From assembly GCA_023055355.1 (NCBI GenBank), contig JALJCS010000029.1, positions 124,001 through 188,000 on the forward strand: 64,000 nt of DNA. The letters are read 5' to 3'. Positions 1 through 12,223 of the stretch are shown piece by piece. Numbering within the stretch: position 1 is the stretch's first letter; every line of letters begins with the position of its first letter. Below the pieces are notes generated by a model that saw only the letters and a program-made list of their open reading frames with translations, was not told the origin of the DNA and searched no databases. The stretch is from Agelaius tricolor. Its lineage: Eukaryota > Chordata > Aves > Passeriformes > Icteridae. A program made the translations under genes and the position numbers.

Positions 1-3000
1 GTCAGCTTTAAAAAGGTTTTGAGACAGTTGCTTCTGGAAAAAAAAAAAAAAAAGAAAAGAATTGGAGGCTTCTAAGGTCTTTAGGCATACTATTTTGAAG
101 ATTGATTCAAACCACAGTTTCTTCATATAGGAAGAACAGAGGACCATAGATGCAACCCATTTGAAAATGGATTTCTAGATGTTTCTGGTTGGGATTACCA
201 GACGTCATTTCTTGTGAAGTCGAGGGACTGCAGTTAGCACTCCAATAATTTCCTTCCCTGAAATTCATCTGCATTTGGTCCTTTTTCCAGAGTCCCCATT
301 TATTAGTGAAGGTATACTCTATCTATGCATTAGAATATTCCATTAGAGTGTGTGACTCATACTTGCTAGTTAAAATTAGCTGGAGCGGAATGGATAGTTA
401 GAGTTGCGTGTATACAATAGTCTTATTTTGGCAACTTTTCTTTAGACAATGTTGAAGCAGCACTAGCAACTAGGAAGTACAGCTTGCAGCAGGGAAGGAC
501 ACTCTTCTGCTTTCTCAAGTTTCCTGTAGTTAAATAGACGCCAAAAGGCTTTTCCTAGTACTACTACTGTCTTGTAGGAATACTTGATCTAATCCTATCT
601 TTGATCAAATTCCTAATGGGTTACTTTTCTACAAGGCAGAACATTTTTCTTTTAATAATATGTATTTTGTAAGTTGGAAACATGAACTTGTGCACCAGTC
701 ACGTGGACTGTACTCCTTATTAAGTTTCACAACCTTCTTTAGAAAATATTGACTGTGTGTAACTTCAAAAGGAGAATTCTGGGCATCTTCATTCTATTGA
801 TGTACTTGTTTTTCTCCCATGCTGGTATTGTTTTCTATCATTTTTACCAACAGAAATATTTTTCCCTGACACCTATGGAAAAGACCTATGTTTACTCAAC
901 AGTGCAGCGTCAGTCCATTGTTTAGAATGATTTCAACATGGTCCCCAACATATCGGACAGCTAGACAGCAGAGGTTAGCAACAGGGAATGGGAATAACTT
1001 CTGAACCGTTTCAGTAGATTTCCCAGGAAGGGCTTGCTTTCTGCCACTGCAAATTTTCCCAGAGATTTTGTCTGGTGAAGAGTTGCATCAAAAGAGTATT
1101 TTTGCCCAAACCTTGGGGCAAGCTCTGTCTCGGATTTACTAGTGAATGCAAAGAGGGTGAAAGTGCTGCTTCAAAGCCCTCTGTGCGCTTTCTGTACCAA
1201 GAGGGGGGGTGACCCCAGAAATAAGTTTTGATCTCTCTTCAGAACACAAGGCATGTCATCACCTCATTCATCTTCTTCTGGGACTCATAGCATCTTAAGA
1301 CGAAGAAGCTCTCTTGCTTGCTGAAGTGCATTCAGCAAAAAAACCTTGTCTCATCAGCAGATTTGAACACAACTACAGTCGAGTCAATTCCAATGCTGGC
1401 AGGGCAATACTCTACCCCACTAGTAACATGCCACTATTAGAAGGCTGTGTAAAACGATTTTTGTACAAAGTAATCGGAGGGAAAAATAGAATTGGGAAGA
1501 ACTGCACATTGTTCTGGAAAAAGCCTCCTGCCTCAGTCTTACAGACATCATTTGCTGGTATCATTTTTAATAGTTGGGGTTTTTTAAATTTTGTAGAAGA
1601 AAAAATATTACTGCACCTTTATGTTTCCTTAATAGAAGTACAGCCATTTCTTAATAGAATAGAAGTAAGCCATTTGGATATGTACAAATGGTCTTTTCAA
1701 ATACATATGCTATAGCACACTGTGAAAGTAATTAGCTATAAAGAGAAATCTAAAGGTTTAAAAAGATTTTGGAAGAAAGTAAGTCTAAGGTGATAGAAGA
1801 AGAAGAAGAAAACAGCAGTTTTCTTCTGGTGAAAAAAAAACAAAGGGAGGACCTTGTACAGTGGAGATGTATTATTTGACTTCCTGAAAAACTGAGTAGG
1901 TTTGCTATTGCCAATGGTTTTCATTAGGAAGGAAGAGATTCCTTTGGCAAATAAAACCCTTCAAACTGACTTGACAAAAATGTTATGACACTTAACTTCA
2001 CCAATCCTGAAGAAAAATTCTCATCACTTGATCTGGAAATCATGATGGTAATGGAGACAAGGATGTCTAAGCCATGCCATCAGGAACATCAAAAAGCATT
2101 AGAATGCAGGTAAGACTGAGCTCCTGAACTAGTGTGAAGAGAATGCAAGAAAGACATTTTCCTTTAAGAGTCTTCAGGATGGAGAGCAGATCAAATTTTT
2201 TCATGTGAAGTATTTCTGAATAGAATGAATCTTCAAAATAACATTGTTTTCCAAAACCTGTTTACAGTATCTCTTACCATGATACACAGTTCCTATGAAT
2301 AGAAAAAGCAAAGCACTTTTTTCCAAACTGTTGTGCACTCTTAAGCAATCTACAATAAAAATAGTATTTTTTCATGCTGGGAATGATGTGAATTACAAAA
2401 AAGCCTTGTAGCACACTTGGCACTGTGGTCTCTTGATTAGCATAGCTTTTTATTCATCAAACACGTTTCACATTGACTATTTTTCTCTTTTAAATAACGG
2501 CATCTTTGTACTTATGCAGCATCCATGAAGAATTTCTTGGGTGTTATTTTGTACCTGATCCTAAATGGCAGGTTCTGCATTCTGCCATCTGTCTAGCTTT
2601 CCCATTTGATGCAGCTTCTGAGAGGTATTTTCAGAATCGAGGACTACTTGCAAGAATGATGCTAAATCCATGCATTTTACTCCTTGGTTAATGCAAAACT
2701 ATTTTTCCTTTACACTTCAATGAGAACAGGAAAATAATGATGGTGAGTTCAATCCTTAGAGTAATCCAAAGAGGACTATTATCATCATTAGAAACCAAGC
2801 AAGGTGTATTTATTGCACATGCATGATACTCACTGATGCAAATTACCCTGTAAATTCAGAAGGAATCTGTATCATAGGAGTGGATGGACTGTTTCTATTG
2901 ATATTTTGCTTAAAGCAGAAAATTAATTCTTTTGACAGCCAACTCATGATTGCAAGCTCACTTTCAACTACAGCTTTCAAACAGATGAAACATGTCTGTT

Positions 3001-4804
3001 TATAAAACGATACAGTACAGTACACAGTAGCAAGTCAGGTCATAGACATTGAAAAGAAAAAAACAGCTCAAAGGACAGATTCATTCACATCTACAAGCCC
3101 TCAAGAGTGTACAGGTCAAATGTCCCCAGAAAACTAGGCTGGTGGCGCAAATTCTCTATGTTGGCACCAGCAGAAGCAGCTGCTATCTTGATAGGATGCA
3201 ATCTTGCTTACATCACCCTTCAGAGCAATCTTCTGTACCCCTGCCCAATACACCTTCTGCTCTATTCCTTGGACTTCACATTTGCATTTCTACAGAGTCC
3301 TGTCCTGCAAACTGACTCAAAGTTCAGGTAGTAGATTTCCAAGATTTAGAAATGTTGTGTGAGGTTCATTTATTTCATATTTCATTCCATCTAAGCAAAC
3401 TGTAACTTTCTGAAGTGAAATATTTCGAGTATGTCACGTGTATTTTAATGTTAGCTCTGCTTCACATTAAAACTTCTCACAGACCCCTGTGATGCCTTGC
3501 TGCAAAAATATAGAGCTGCCAAGAGTGGTTGTGGGAAGTTAGAATTGCCAGAAAACCGTACAAACAATCTAACAATAGAGCCTTGGATTTCTGAATATAA
3601 TTGCACCATGTAAAGTCAAAATATAATATTTAAATGATTTTAGATAATGATGAGTGTGGGCTAGAGAGAATCCAGATAGAATTTTATTTTTTTAAACAGT
3701 TCCGGGAAAAACATGGCCTTGACTTGGAAGTATAGCAGGAAATATTTTTATACAGCATGAGTTCTCATTACCTAATCATATGATTTGTAGACCTGAATTG
3801 GAAACCAGGAAAGAAACAAAGAAAAATATTCAAGCTATAAAAGATGGGAGTTTAAAATTTTCTTTGTATTTCTGATTAAAGCTATTAGGTAGCTAAATGG
3901 TCACCCATTATTTTAAAAAGCATCTGGACATTAAAAATAGGTAAATTTCTGCGGGACTTGGATGTCAGCTATTCCTGAAAAGCTTTCCAACCCTGAATCA
4001 ATCCACTTAAACGCAGCTGTATTTCAGATGCTCAGTGGAACTGTCCATGTAATGCATATAGTTGACAAATAATCTGCAGAAAAAGCTAGATCGATTTGAA
4101 GATCTTTTCCTGTAAATGGTATTCACGTTATTTGTACAAACACACAGATGGGATTTCTGCTGTCTTCTTCAGGCCACTTCCTCCAGAGAGCTCTCCATCA
4201 AATCTCTCTAGTTCTACTCTTCTGGTGATCCAAAGTCAGCACTGGGATGGTCCAACTGCATGAATTACTGTCTGCTAGAGGTGCACCCTGAGGGCTTCTG
4301 TGTGCAGCATCACGTGAGCCCTACTAAAGTCACCCTGTTGGTATAAACTGAGCTAGCTGGACCTTAAGGGACAAGATTGTGCACTGATATTGTAAGAGAA
4401 ATTAGGTACTAAGAAGGAGGCTGGAAGATTTAAATATTTCTGCCTCCAGCTTAAGCAACATTAAATCTTGGTCTTTATCTGAAAAACTAGGTGAATTAAC
4501 CTATTTGGCATTCCTATGCCAAAAATGTCAGTAATACAACAAGAACCATCAAAAGAGTAACAATTCCAATCATTACTTTGTAAAAGTAATTCATTGGAAG
4601 AAGTCGGGAAGAAGGATGAAACATGCCAATATCCTACCCTGAGAATCATTCTGTTGATTTGCACAGGTTTCTTATTATATACCCATCTAATGCATTGGAC
4701 ATGCATGCTTGTGATGATACAAATACTTGCAAAGCTTACCAGATAAACCATGTTCTCTTCAGACAGCAAAACATTTCTTGATGGTTGTGTTTGCTAATTA
4801 CATT
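1..4804. other. Stretch without a recognised gene
   Basis: AT-rich sequence with no repeat family or gene I recognise. It holds open frames of 60-133 codons, for example 1314-1715 and 3107-3331 on the plus strand. These are also open in the right copy, but copies this similar would preserve frames by chance. A stretch ending at 2101-2106 reads open on the plus strand into a good donor-like site, but I see no convincing acceptor. A (GAA)n tract lies near 1797-1812. Confidence 0.6.
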
Positions 4805-4868
4805 TAGACTCAATGTTCTTAAAGGTCTTTTCCAACCAAAGTGATTCCATCATTCTCTAAATCACAGA
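4805..4868 (+). mobile_element. CR1 LINE 3' tail fragment
   Basis: The sequence matches the conserved end of avian CR1 elements: an 'aaggtcttttccaacc' core followed by degenerate copies of the terminal ATTCTRTG-type octamer. It is only about 60 bp and may be a remnant of a 5'-truncated insertion. The solo LTR at 4876 sits immediately downstream. The same fragment is present in the right copy near 62911-62974. Confidence 0.55.
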
Positions 4869-4875
4869 TCCTGCT

Positions 4876-6225
4876 TGTCTTGGTTGAGGGCAAATTTGGC
4901 AGCAATCCTCAAGAAGGGGTGATTTATTAAAAATATTGATCTAGTACTGATATCCAACTGTGACGGACAAAGGCTCCCTAACAGTTCAAAATTAGAAAGT
5001 GTATGTTTATTGCAACGCTGGGCAGCGTGCGGGATAGCTCCCAAATACACACTGTGATTTAGAGGTGATAACAGAGTCTTTTTATCTATACAAGTATTGA
5101 ATACCCAAAAGACAAATACATATTCATAATTTAGGTACATCCCATCATTCCTCACTTCGTATGGTAATTAGTTCAAAAGCTATTAAGCACGTGTAGTTTG
5201 TTCCTCAAAATGAATCGGTGGTCCCTTTCATGGGGAGGGGTTCCAAAATGAGGAAATAAATGAAGTCTTCCTGGTTCTGAACTTTCTACATTTTCAATGC
5301 AAATATGACAAATGAACCCATTGGTAGAACTCCCATTCCCCATCTTCAATTGGTTTCAGAACAGAGGTGGCCTACAATTGTCTTATGTTCCTAAAAGCTA
5401 TTTATGAGTTTCTGTATTCTTCATGATAAACCCAGCTAAGCCAACATGATGTTGACAAGCAATCAATTATTAGTTAACTACTAACTCTTAACTTCATCAA
5501 GGCCTACCTATTTATTTTGATAAACTCTAATAAGGCTTATCTCTGACTAAAACCTCAGCTCCTCTAAAAACCCTAAATTTCTTTAAAGTTCATGTCTCAG
5601 GGGGCCCCCCCCCAGAAAGCCCACCTACACGGCCCCTCCCCTCAACTGGTCTGGGAAACATTTCCTCTGAGAGAAGTGGAAAAAATCTGTTTATTTAACA
5701 GGGAAAGCACCCCCCAGCACAAAAAATGAACAATACCAGATGACAAAACTCAATCGCCGCTCTGAAGAGACAACAAATTCAGAAAGTCTCTCCTGTGGAT
5801 GCTTGCTCTGTTATCAATCCCTCCGGCACTGGGAAAGGCTGCTGCCCAGAGTAGGCCCCCATAGGCCACAAAGTGCAAGCTCTCAGTGCTCTCCAGGTCC
5901 CAGTGTGGAGCAGGTTTGAACAGTTCCAAGAAAAGGGAAAGAAAAAAAGACAGTCCAGGGAAAACTCTGCCTCAGCCAGCTAAACCAACTGAAAAGCAAA
6001 CAACACTCTGTTCTGCTCCATCAGTGCCCAGACAACACAGTGCAGCACAGAATGTGGAGCAGTGTTGCTTTTAGAAGGTGAGTGCAGCCTGTGATAACAA
6101 ACTCCGTACTTCTTCTTCTCCCCACCTTTGCTCTCAGAAGCAGTCTTGAAGGCAGAGAATAGAATATCCAGCATTAACAGAACAGATGGCTGGGGATACA
6201 AGCATCATAAAGTCACCCTAGGACA
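4876..6225 (-). mobile_element. Solo LTR, long form, with 5-bp target duplication
   Basis: On the plus strand it begins TGTCTTGGTTGAGGGC and ends CACCCTAGGACA, with the 5-bp duplication ctgct at 4871-4875 and 6226-6230. A polyadenylation-type AATAAA lies on the minus strand near 5690-5700, so the LTR reads leftwards. Its promoter-distal two thirds match the LTRs at 8053, 17475 and 48437. It is about 1350 bp against 600-673 bp for the short forms. The extra ~700 bp lies between the TGTC end and the 'cccctccc' block. No internal retroviral sequence accompanies it, so it is a recombined solo LTR. Confidence 0.85.
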
Positions 6226-6338
6226 CTGCTCTACTGAGATATGTCACCAGACTATGCTAAGACAAAGTTTTGGAACTGCTAATTAAAATTCTACTATCAC
6301 AGTGAAGCTGAGGAGGAAAGACAGCTCACTCCAGTTAC

Positions 6339-6469
6339 CTTGTGGCATGCCAATACTTCCTTTCAATCACAATGGTTTTCGTCTTTAAGTCCGTGACATC
6401 ACAGGCATAATTCAACATCTTTTGGGCAGGAAGGAAGATATTCTTCTTCTCATTATACTGATGGGTAAG
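6339..6469 (-). CDS. Candidate internal exon of an unidentified host gene (minus strand)
   Basis: On the minus strand a pyrimidine-rich tract ending TTTCAG precedes 131 nt, followed by a GTAACT donor. Only one of the three frames is open, and it stays open throughout, giving 43 codons plus two bases. The encoded peptide looks protein-like: mixed charged and hydrophobic residues, with one YACDVTDLKTK stretch followed by an aromatic and basic end. I do not recognise the protein. The large ERV begins about 770 bp upstream in gene direction and would sit in an intron if the gene is real. The exon lies just outside the portion of the right copy that is visible. It may be a functional exon, a pseudogene exon or chance. 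Confidence 0.35.
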
Positions 6470-7241
6470 CTGAAATGCAAAGCAGTTAATTCAAAGTGAA
6501 ACAGCGATAAAGTCAATAGTAAAACTCACCACAGTTTTGTTTACCAAGCCAAGTCCTTACTATCCCAAAATACAAGAACAGCTGTAAAAGCCTTGTGGTT
6601 TCTTAATTTTTTCCTATACCTACATGGGAGGGTAAGGGATAAATGATCCCAAACAATGGTAATCCACAACAAAGCATTCTTGACATCATATTCAGCTTTT
6701 GCATAGTGAGCTCTTCACCTGATCAAGTTATTCCATTGCAATAGTTTGGGGAGTATCTTAGAGGGCTGGCTGTTGTTTGGTTTAAACCATCTTGATCATT
6801 CAGGAACCCAGTAGCAATGAGAAAGTTCAAAATAAGATAGTGCTACGCAGTGATTTTCCTATATGACAGATGTATTTCTACAAGACAGAAGGCTGACCTA
6901 ATGCTTCCCTACAACATGGCTGAAGTGGCATCCTGTTCCCCATAGGTTTTTCCGTTTAATTTTAGCAGCTTTCTTACTAGATTAATGAGCTGAACTAACT
7001 CAAAAAGGAATCAGATAAGTGCCAGAGCTTTAAAACAAACAACAACAACAACAACAAAGATGCAAAATGGTGATTTGTGGGTGCGTTTGAAAACAGAAAT
7101 TTTTTTGTATTTTTCATAGAGACATGGCATTCTCTAGAATGATATTGCTCCAACGCTTTGAGTTTGGTTTTCTTTTTCCCCCTCAATTGTAAATGTTATG
7201 CATTCTTTTTGGCCAGTTCAGGAAATAGATTTTCTGATACG
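6470..7241. other. Unassigned stretch with a short AAC repeat
   Basis: No gene or repeat family recognised. A short (AAC)n tract occupies about 7035-7058. The stretch ends at the target site of the large ERV, where ATACG immediately precedes the 5' LTR. Confidence 0.5.
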
Positions 7242-8052
7242 TGTGAAAGACAGTCTAAAGTTCCCCTCATTTGCCTCACGACCATTCCCAGGACAGACAC
7301 TGGGACCCTAAAGACACCGATGGGAATTCTGGCCTGCCAGTAATGGATGAACACCAAAAATCCTGAGGCCCCTGAGCAGAGTTCTGGCCTGCCAAGTGAT
7401 TGTTCACAGCTGTGTCTTCAGTGACTGCTTCTAGCAGGGCCTGCCAAGGGGCGACCCAGCCTATATGCTTGCACCTGCTTCACGACAATAGACCAGGAAT
7501 TTTCCCACCTCTTGGCCAGATGAACTTGCTGGGGCAACTTGGTAGCCCCCCCATGGAAAATCCTTCCTCTGCTCCACTACCACCGTGAGGCACCGAGGTT
7601 GAAGCCCCCCTACCAAGGACTGAGACTGAGACACCTGTAATTCTGATGCAGGGGTGCTGGCCTGACTGAAGCAGGATGCCTGCTGAGTGTTGCCTACAGA
7701 TGTGCCTACAGGACCTAGACTGGTTTCCCCCAGAAAGCAGTCCTGAAACAGTGGGTCCCACTCACTGCTGATACTGACTTATCCTGCTGAGAACATGGAC
7801 TGTCTGGACCCGTCTTCAATACCTTTTTCCCCCTCAGCAATTTCAATAGACTTCTTGATTGGATCTGTTCCCCCTCAGCCATTTCAAGATTCTGTTTCCC
7901 CCCTCAGCAATGGACTATAATAGAACCTTGAGTTCACCAGGACTTAACCTTGAGTTAACCAGGCAGGGCCATTATCTTCCCAACGTGACTAGGCAAACTC
8001 TGTCGGCTGGACTATGAGGACTTAGTCTCTCCACATTTGGTAGCTATACTCC

Positions 8053-9322
8053 TGTCTTGGTTCAGGGCAAATTTTGGGGAGAACCCCCAAAGGGGCTCCT
8101 CTAGGAAAGCAGATTCATTTGGCCCCTCCCCTATGAAATATTAATCCCAATATTACCGGGTGGGACGTGCCTGGGCTCGTCTGACCCTTGCTGCTGGGCC
8201 AAAGGCGGCAGCTGTGATGTTCCACCTCAGAGATACATTTGGCCGGCTGCATCCTGCAGCTAGGCACTCGCAACAAATCCAGGCATAGTAGAAACTCAGT
8301 TGACCTCTGGTGGAAAAGGTTCAGGGGACGGTGAAGAGAAAAAGGAGAGGATTCTGCTGTAGAGTTTTAATCCAGAGTTTATTCCAGGATGACAGACCTC
8401 TGAAACTTGTAACAGCTCCCAACAGAATCCAGACCGCATGGTCCCGTCTCCTTTTAAGCCCGGGGACAGGGGCAGGGGAAGGCACAGGTGAGCCAGCAAC
8501 CAGGTGGGAGGAGGGGAAGGCTCAAAGGATAAAGACACTTGGACAGGCCAATGAGCCCGGACCTGAGGGGCATCTTTTGAACTTCTGCCAACCACACCAT
8601 GACCCTGCTGGAATGTTAAGATTGATGGACAGCACTTAGCAGGAGGGCAAAGGGGGAGGGGAAAGGACAGGTTTCACCTATCCCAACACCTGAGGGATTT
8701 TCCTGTTTCCTGAAACAGGAAATGGCGTCACACTGCAACACTCCCCCCAACCGGTCCAGGAGAAAATAGCTCCTTGGAAAGAGGTGGAAAAAACCTGTTT
8801 ATTAAACAATAAAACCTAAACAATATTGAACAATAAAACCCCTTGTTGCTCCAAAAGAGATGACAAACTGAGAAAGTCCCCTCCCTCGGTTGCAGTTCAG
8901 CTCACACAGGCTCTTATCAGTCCCTCCGGTGCTGGAAATGTTGCGGGCCGGGCCCGGCCTGGTGGGCCACAGGTGCTAGCTGCCGGTGCTCTTCTGGGTG
9001 TTCAGTCCAGAGCAGGTTTCAAGAGGTCCAAAGAAAAGGGAAAAAAGAAAAGAAACCACAGTCCAGGGAACTTCCTTGCCTCAGCAAGCTAAAACTAACT
9101 AAAAGCAAAGGAGAGCTCTGTCCCACTGTCTGTTCATCCACAGACAACACAGTCCAGGAGCAGGAATGTGGAGGAGTGAGTGCAGGGTCTGAAAACAAAC
9201 TGCTGCTTCTTCTCTCCCCCCTTCACTCTCTGCAACAAGTCTTAAAGGTGCCAAACTTATGATGCAGCATAAACAGAACAAGATGATTGGGGTTAAAAGC
9301 ATCATATAATCAGCTTAGGACA
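8053..9322 (-). mobile_element. Solo LTR nested in the ERV 5' LTR
   Basis: On the plus strand it begins TGTCTTGGTTCAGGGC and ends CAGCTTAGGACA. It is flanked by actcc at 8048-8052 and 9323-9327. The 3' LTR of the host ERV is uninterrupted at the equivalent point, which defines the empty site. It belongs to the same family as the LTRs at 4876, 17475 and 48437, in the long (~1.3 kb) form. AATAAA on the minus strand near 8800-8830 gives the orientation. Its position shows that this family was active after the large ERV had inserted. Confidence 0.9.
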
Positions 9323-9400
9323 ACTCCCTCTCTCTTTCTCCCCCTCTTTTCTATTCTTTTCCTCTCCTTAATTCCTTTCATGCATTTGCTGTGGTCATTC

Positions 9401-9407
9401 TATAAAG
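9401..9407 (+). promoter_or_regulatory. TATA-type box in the 5' LTR
   Basis: The heptamer tataaag sits about 115 bp before the LTR end. It is conserved in the 3' LTR at 19837-19843. It is the likely core promoter of the provirus. With a 1.27-kb LTR inserted upstream, the normal U3 is separated from it in this copy. Confidence 0.5.
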
Positions 9408-9522
9408 GTGCATTTCTTTGGATTGATACTGCAATCCCCTTTCCGTGTTGTCTGTTGCACTCCCAGATCAGTTAACCAACCATCACCACCCCCATTGGTA
9501 TGAGCGGATCGTGACATTAAAT

Positions 9523-9542
9523 TGGCATCATGGACAGGATTC
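9523..9542 (+). other. Primer-binding-site-like sequence
   Basis: Six bases after the 5' LTR end a 20-base tract begins with TGG, as expected for a site complementary to a tRNA 3' CCA end. From memory it matches about 15 of 20 positions of a serine tRNA-type PBS and ends GGATTC. The primer tRNA should be treated as uncertain. Confidence 0.5.
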
Positions 9543-9964
9543 TGATAGACAGAAGGGTCTGCAAGGCTGTTTGTAGTCTGGAACAGGGGAAGGACGATTT
9601 GCTTCAGCCACACCTAGCCCCTCATCGCGAAAGGGTTGAACGAAGCTGGAAAGCAAGGAAAGCTCTTTGAATTTCCCACAAACTGCGCACGCCCAGGTGA
9701 AATACGCCCCCATACTCTATTGAGGGTTCTGTCTTTAGAATTTCCCAAAAAATCTCTTAGCGCAAAAGGGGAAACTGTTTTTGTTTATGTGTGAATTTGG
9801 ACTGTCTGGGAAGGAAGGGACAACTTGAAGGAACTAAGCAGGGCCTCCCAGGGAGATTTGGTCTCTTCACCCAGCCAGGGAAGCAAAGGGGAGCACAGCA
9901 AAGGCTGTGAGATTGTCTAACTTAAGTTTGCACCTCCCTGTCATGGTTTTGGTCCCTTCATAAA

Positions 9965-11933
9965 ATGACTGAAAACTCTAGCACAAAAGTTACAGCTGAA
10001 TTTTCTGCTCTGCTTGCTAAATAGAATGCCAAGCCTTCTCCAAGGGGGGAGGTTTGGGCAGAGAACAGCTGGTTTAATTTAGAAAATGTCATAGATAGAA
10101 TTTGTTCTTTACAACATGAAACAGAAGTTAAACTGGGCAAAAATAAAACCATCCTCTGCTCAGTTTTGGCAGCTTGTCTCACAGCAGCCATAGAAACCCT
10201 TTTTAAGCAAAGAAACGAGGAAATAGCAAGAATAGATTCCCTTCAAAACCTAGTTGAAATTTTGCAGAAAGAATTAAAGGAAGATAGAAATGAGATCTAT
10301 AGGTTGCGAGCTGCCCTTAGAGAGGAACTTGCTAAGAATTCACATCATACTGATTCCTCTACAGAGCCAGAGGAAAAGGAAACTCCTGACGTTAAACAAA
10401 TCTATCCCCGTCAGGAACTTGAGGCAGTAAAAAATTGGAGAGAATACTGCTGTCCTCGCTTGAGACCCTTGGTTCAAACAGAATAGAACTATCTTAATGA
10501 TGAGGATTGTTGGAATGTTGGGGGACATAAGACAGATGATGCACTTTGGACCTGGTTAACATAAGAGATTTGATAACAGAATGCCTTGGCATAAACAAAC
10601 GGAACTTTGAAAATTCGACCTGGATTGCAAGAAGATTAAATCAAACGGGTTTACTGGAAAAAGAAAATCCCATTAAACTCTGCAAGCAAGAGATGTTGTT
10701 ATATGCGTAAGTTTGTGGATGTGATTTTAACCTAATCATTGTAGTACACATTACTAGTCTCCCTGCAATGGTATGTAAGTGCTTGTATCCCACAATCAAA
10801 TTGGATTCTGATTACCGAGTGGGTCTCCCTGTCTCTCTGCATTGCCGAAAGAGGATCTTGACCCACCTATCACAACTAAACAAATACCGTTCAGTGCTAC
10901 CGAATTAGCTAAGCTGTCAAAAGAATTCAGGCGCCTCCCACAAGAATCAGAGACAAATATGTCCTCCGAGTGTCCCTCGATGGTGGAGATCAAATTAAAT
11001 TAACCGCAGGCCAGTGGGTACTGGGGACATGGAGCCTTCTTCACAACAGGAGATAAGGAGGTAAGCGTGACGCATGGTCCCTGACACAGGGTGCGTCTTT
11101 CTGGGCCGGGAGAATGAATCCTTTGGAACGGGGTGACCCCCTGGCAATCGTTGACACCACCGACCAGCTCTTAGAAAGTGTCCACAAAGCCGCCTGCCTG
11201 CAAAAGATTCATGAAAAGAAATTAGTTCCTGGTTTTGAATGCCCAATGCAATTACCTGTGAAGCCAGAACTAATGACCGATTGAACTCGTGGGCTTCCAG
11301 AAACACTTAGACATACAGCAATGACTCTACAGAAAACCATAATGGCTTTGAATCCTGTAGAAAGACTAGATAAGATTCCTCAGGAATTCCCCTGACCAAA
11401 GTGGACCTAGAGATCCTGGCTTCACTCCCTACTCTTCCCCCTCACAGCCCTCAGCTTCTCAATCTGATTCACCTGCCAGTAGCCATAAAGTTTGGACATG
11501 AGCTGAAGTTGCAGTAGATCTGATTAATTATTGTAGACAATATGGACCTATAAAAACCCCGGCATAGAAATCAGAAAATAACAAAGGTGTTTGGTTTATT
11601 GGGGCTCCTCACAGTGAAAATATAGAGAAAGGAAAACAGATCTCTAACTGCCACCGTTGGTGGTTGTTGGGAATTCAAAAGTGGGTCCCCAAAGAGGTGA
11701 TGGATGGTTTGCCCCTTGAGAAATTGCAGAAAATAATAAATAATTGGCACCAGCGAAAACCGAATCCATTGGCTCAACCCAGTGCACCCCTCCCTTCTCA
11801 GGGACAAAAACTAACCCTCCCCCAGCTTCTCCCACAGAACACAGGCAGTGAACCAAAACCAACAGGGTTTTCGGGAAACAAATCTCTCTGCCGCTTACAG
11901 GTGGGCAAAGGGGCGGAGCGTGGGTTTATTTAA
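9965..11933 (+). pseudogene. gag: Degenerate retroviral gag
   Basis: The frame beginning at the ATG at 9965 encodes a matrix-like N-terminus. It has one premature stop at codon 19, then runs open to 10486 through a heptad-like coiled coil rich in E, R and L (about 10200-10350). A capsid-like block follows around 10950-11390, including a 56-codon open run from the ATG at 11114, with several stops. The C-terminal part (11664-11933, another frame) is proline- and glutamine-rich. I see no CCHC zinc knuckle, so nucleocapsid is either lost or of a type lacking it. In an intact virus gag would form the particle core. This copy cannot make a full protein. Confidence 0.7.
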
Positions 11934-11935
11934 GA

Positions 11936-12217
11936 ATGCTCACTAAAAATAAATCAGGATATATATTAAGCCCAGCTATCACGGGCCTCCACAGGCTACT
12001 AGTAACCTTTTTGATTGACGTTGGGGCTCAAATCTCTGCACTGACAAAAAAGGATGCCCAGAGGTGTGGAATTGTTCCAACTAAGAGACAATGCTGTGTT
12101 CTTAATGCTCTGGGAACTACAGAATCTATGAATGTTGCCTTAGCCAAACTGAGGCTCCCTGGAAATGAGCATCAACTAGTCATCAAAATGGTAATTGGGA
12201 ACATTCCAAATAATTGA
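11936..12217 (+). pseudogene. pro: Retroviral aspartic protease, altered active site
   Basis: A 93-codon open segment carries the retropepsin core: a hydrophobic strand leading to LIDVGAQIS, where the usual active-site triad is D-T/S-G. A valine occupies the second position. A second conserved hydrophobic-glycine region lies near the end (about residues 84-90). The segment ends at a stop, but the same frame continues directly into RT, so protease and RT were one frame here and are now separated by point mutation. It is shifted relative to the end of gag, as in many retroviruses. It would have processed Gag-Pol. The changed triad and short length suggest it is dead. Confidence 0.75.
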
Positions 12218-12223
12218 TTAGGA

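Larger units (their letters stand above)
1..5894. repeat. Left copy of a ~58.1-kb-period direct duplication
   Basis: This stretch recurs in the same orientation at 58113-64000. The offset is 58112 up to about 3240 and 58106 after a 6-bp deletion in the right copy. I counted roughly 25 single-base differences over 5.9 kb, well under 1%. The homology runs to both window edges, so neither outer boundary is visible. The solo LTR at 4876 and its target duplication are in both copies, so the duplication is younger than that insertion. An assembly artefact such as a retained haplotype cannot be excluded from sequence alone. Confidence 0.95.
7242..9516 (+). repeat. 5' LTR of the large ERV, split by a nested solo LTR
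   Basis: It aligns with the 3' LTR at 18971-19957. Removing the 1270-bp nested LTR and one 5-bp duplication leaves about 1.0 kb, matching the 987 bp of the 3' copy. A TATA-type box (tataaag) lies at 9401-9407, placing U3 upstream and R/U5 in the last ~110 bp. Divergence from the 3' LTR is very uneven (see findings). Confidence 0.88.

Noticed and set aside
1314..1715. 133-codon frame present in both duplicates
   Set aside because: No motif, biased composition and very high identity between copies, so shared openness is uninformative.
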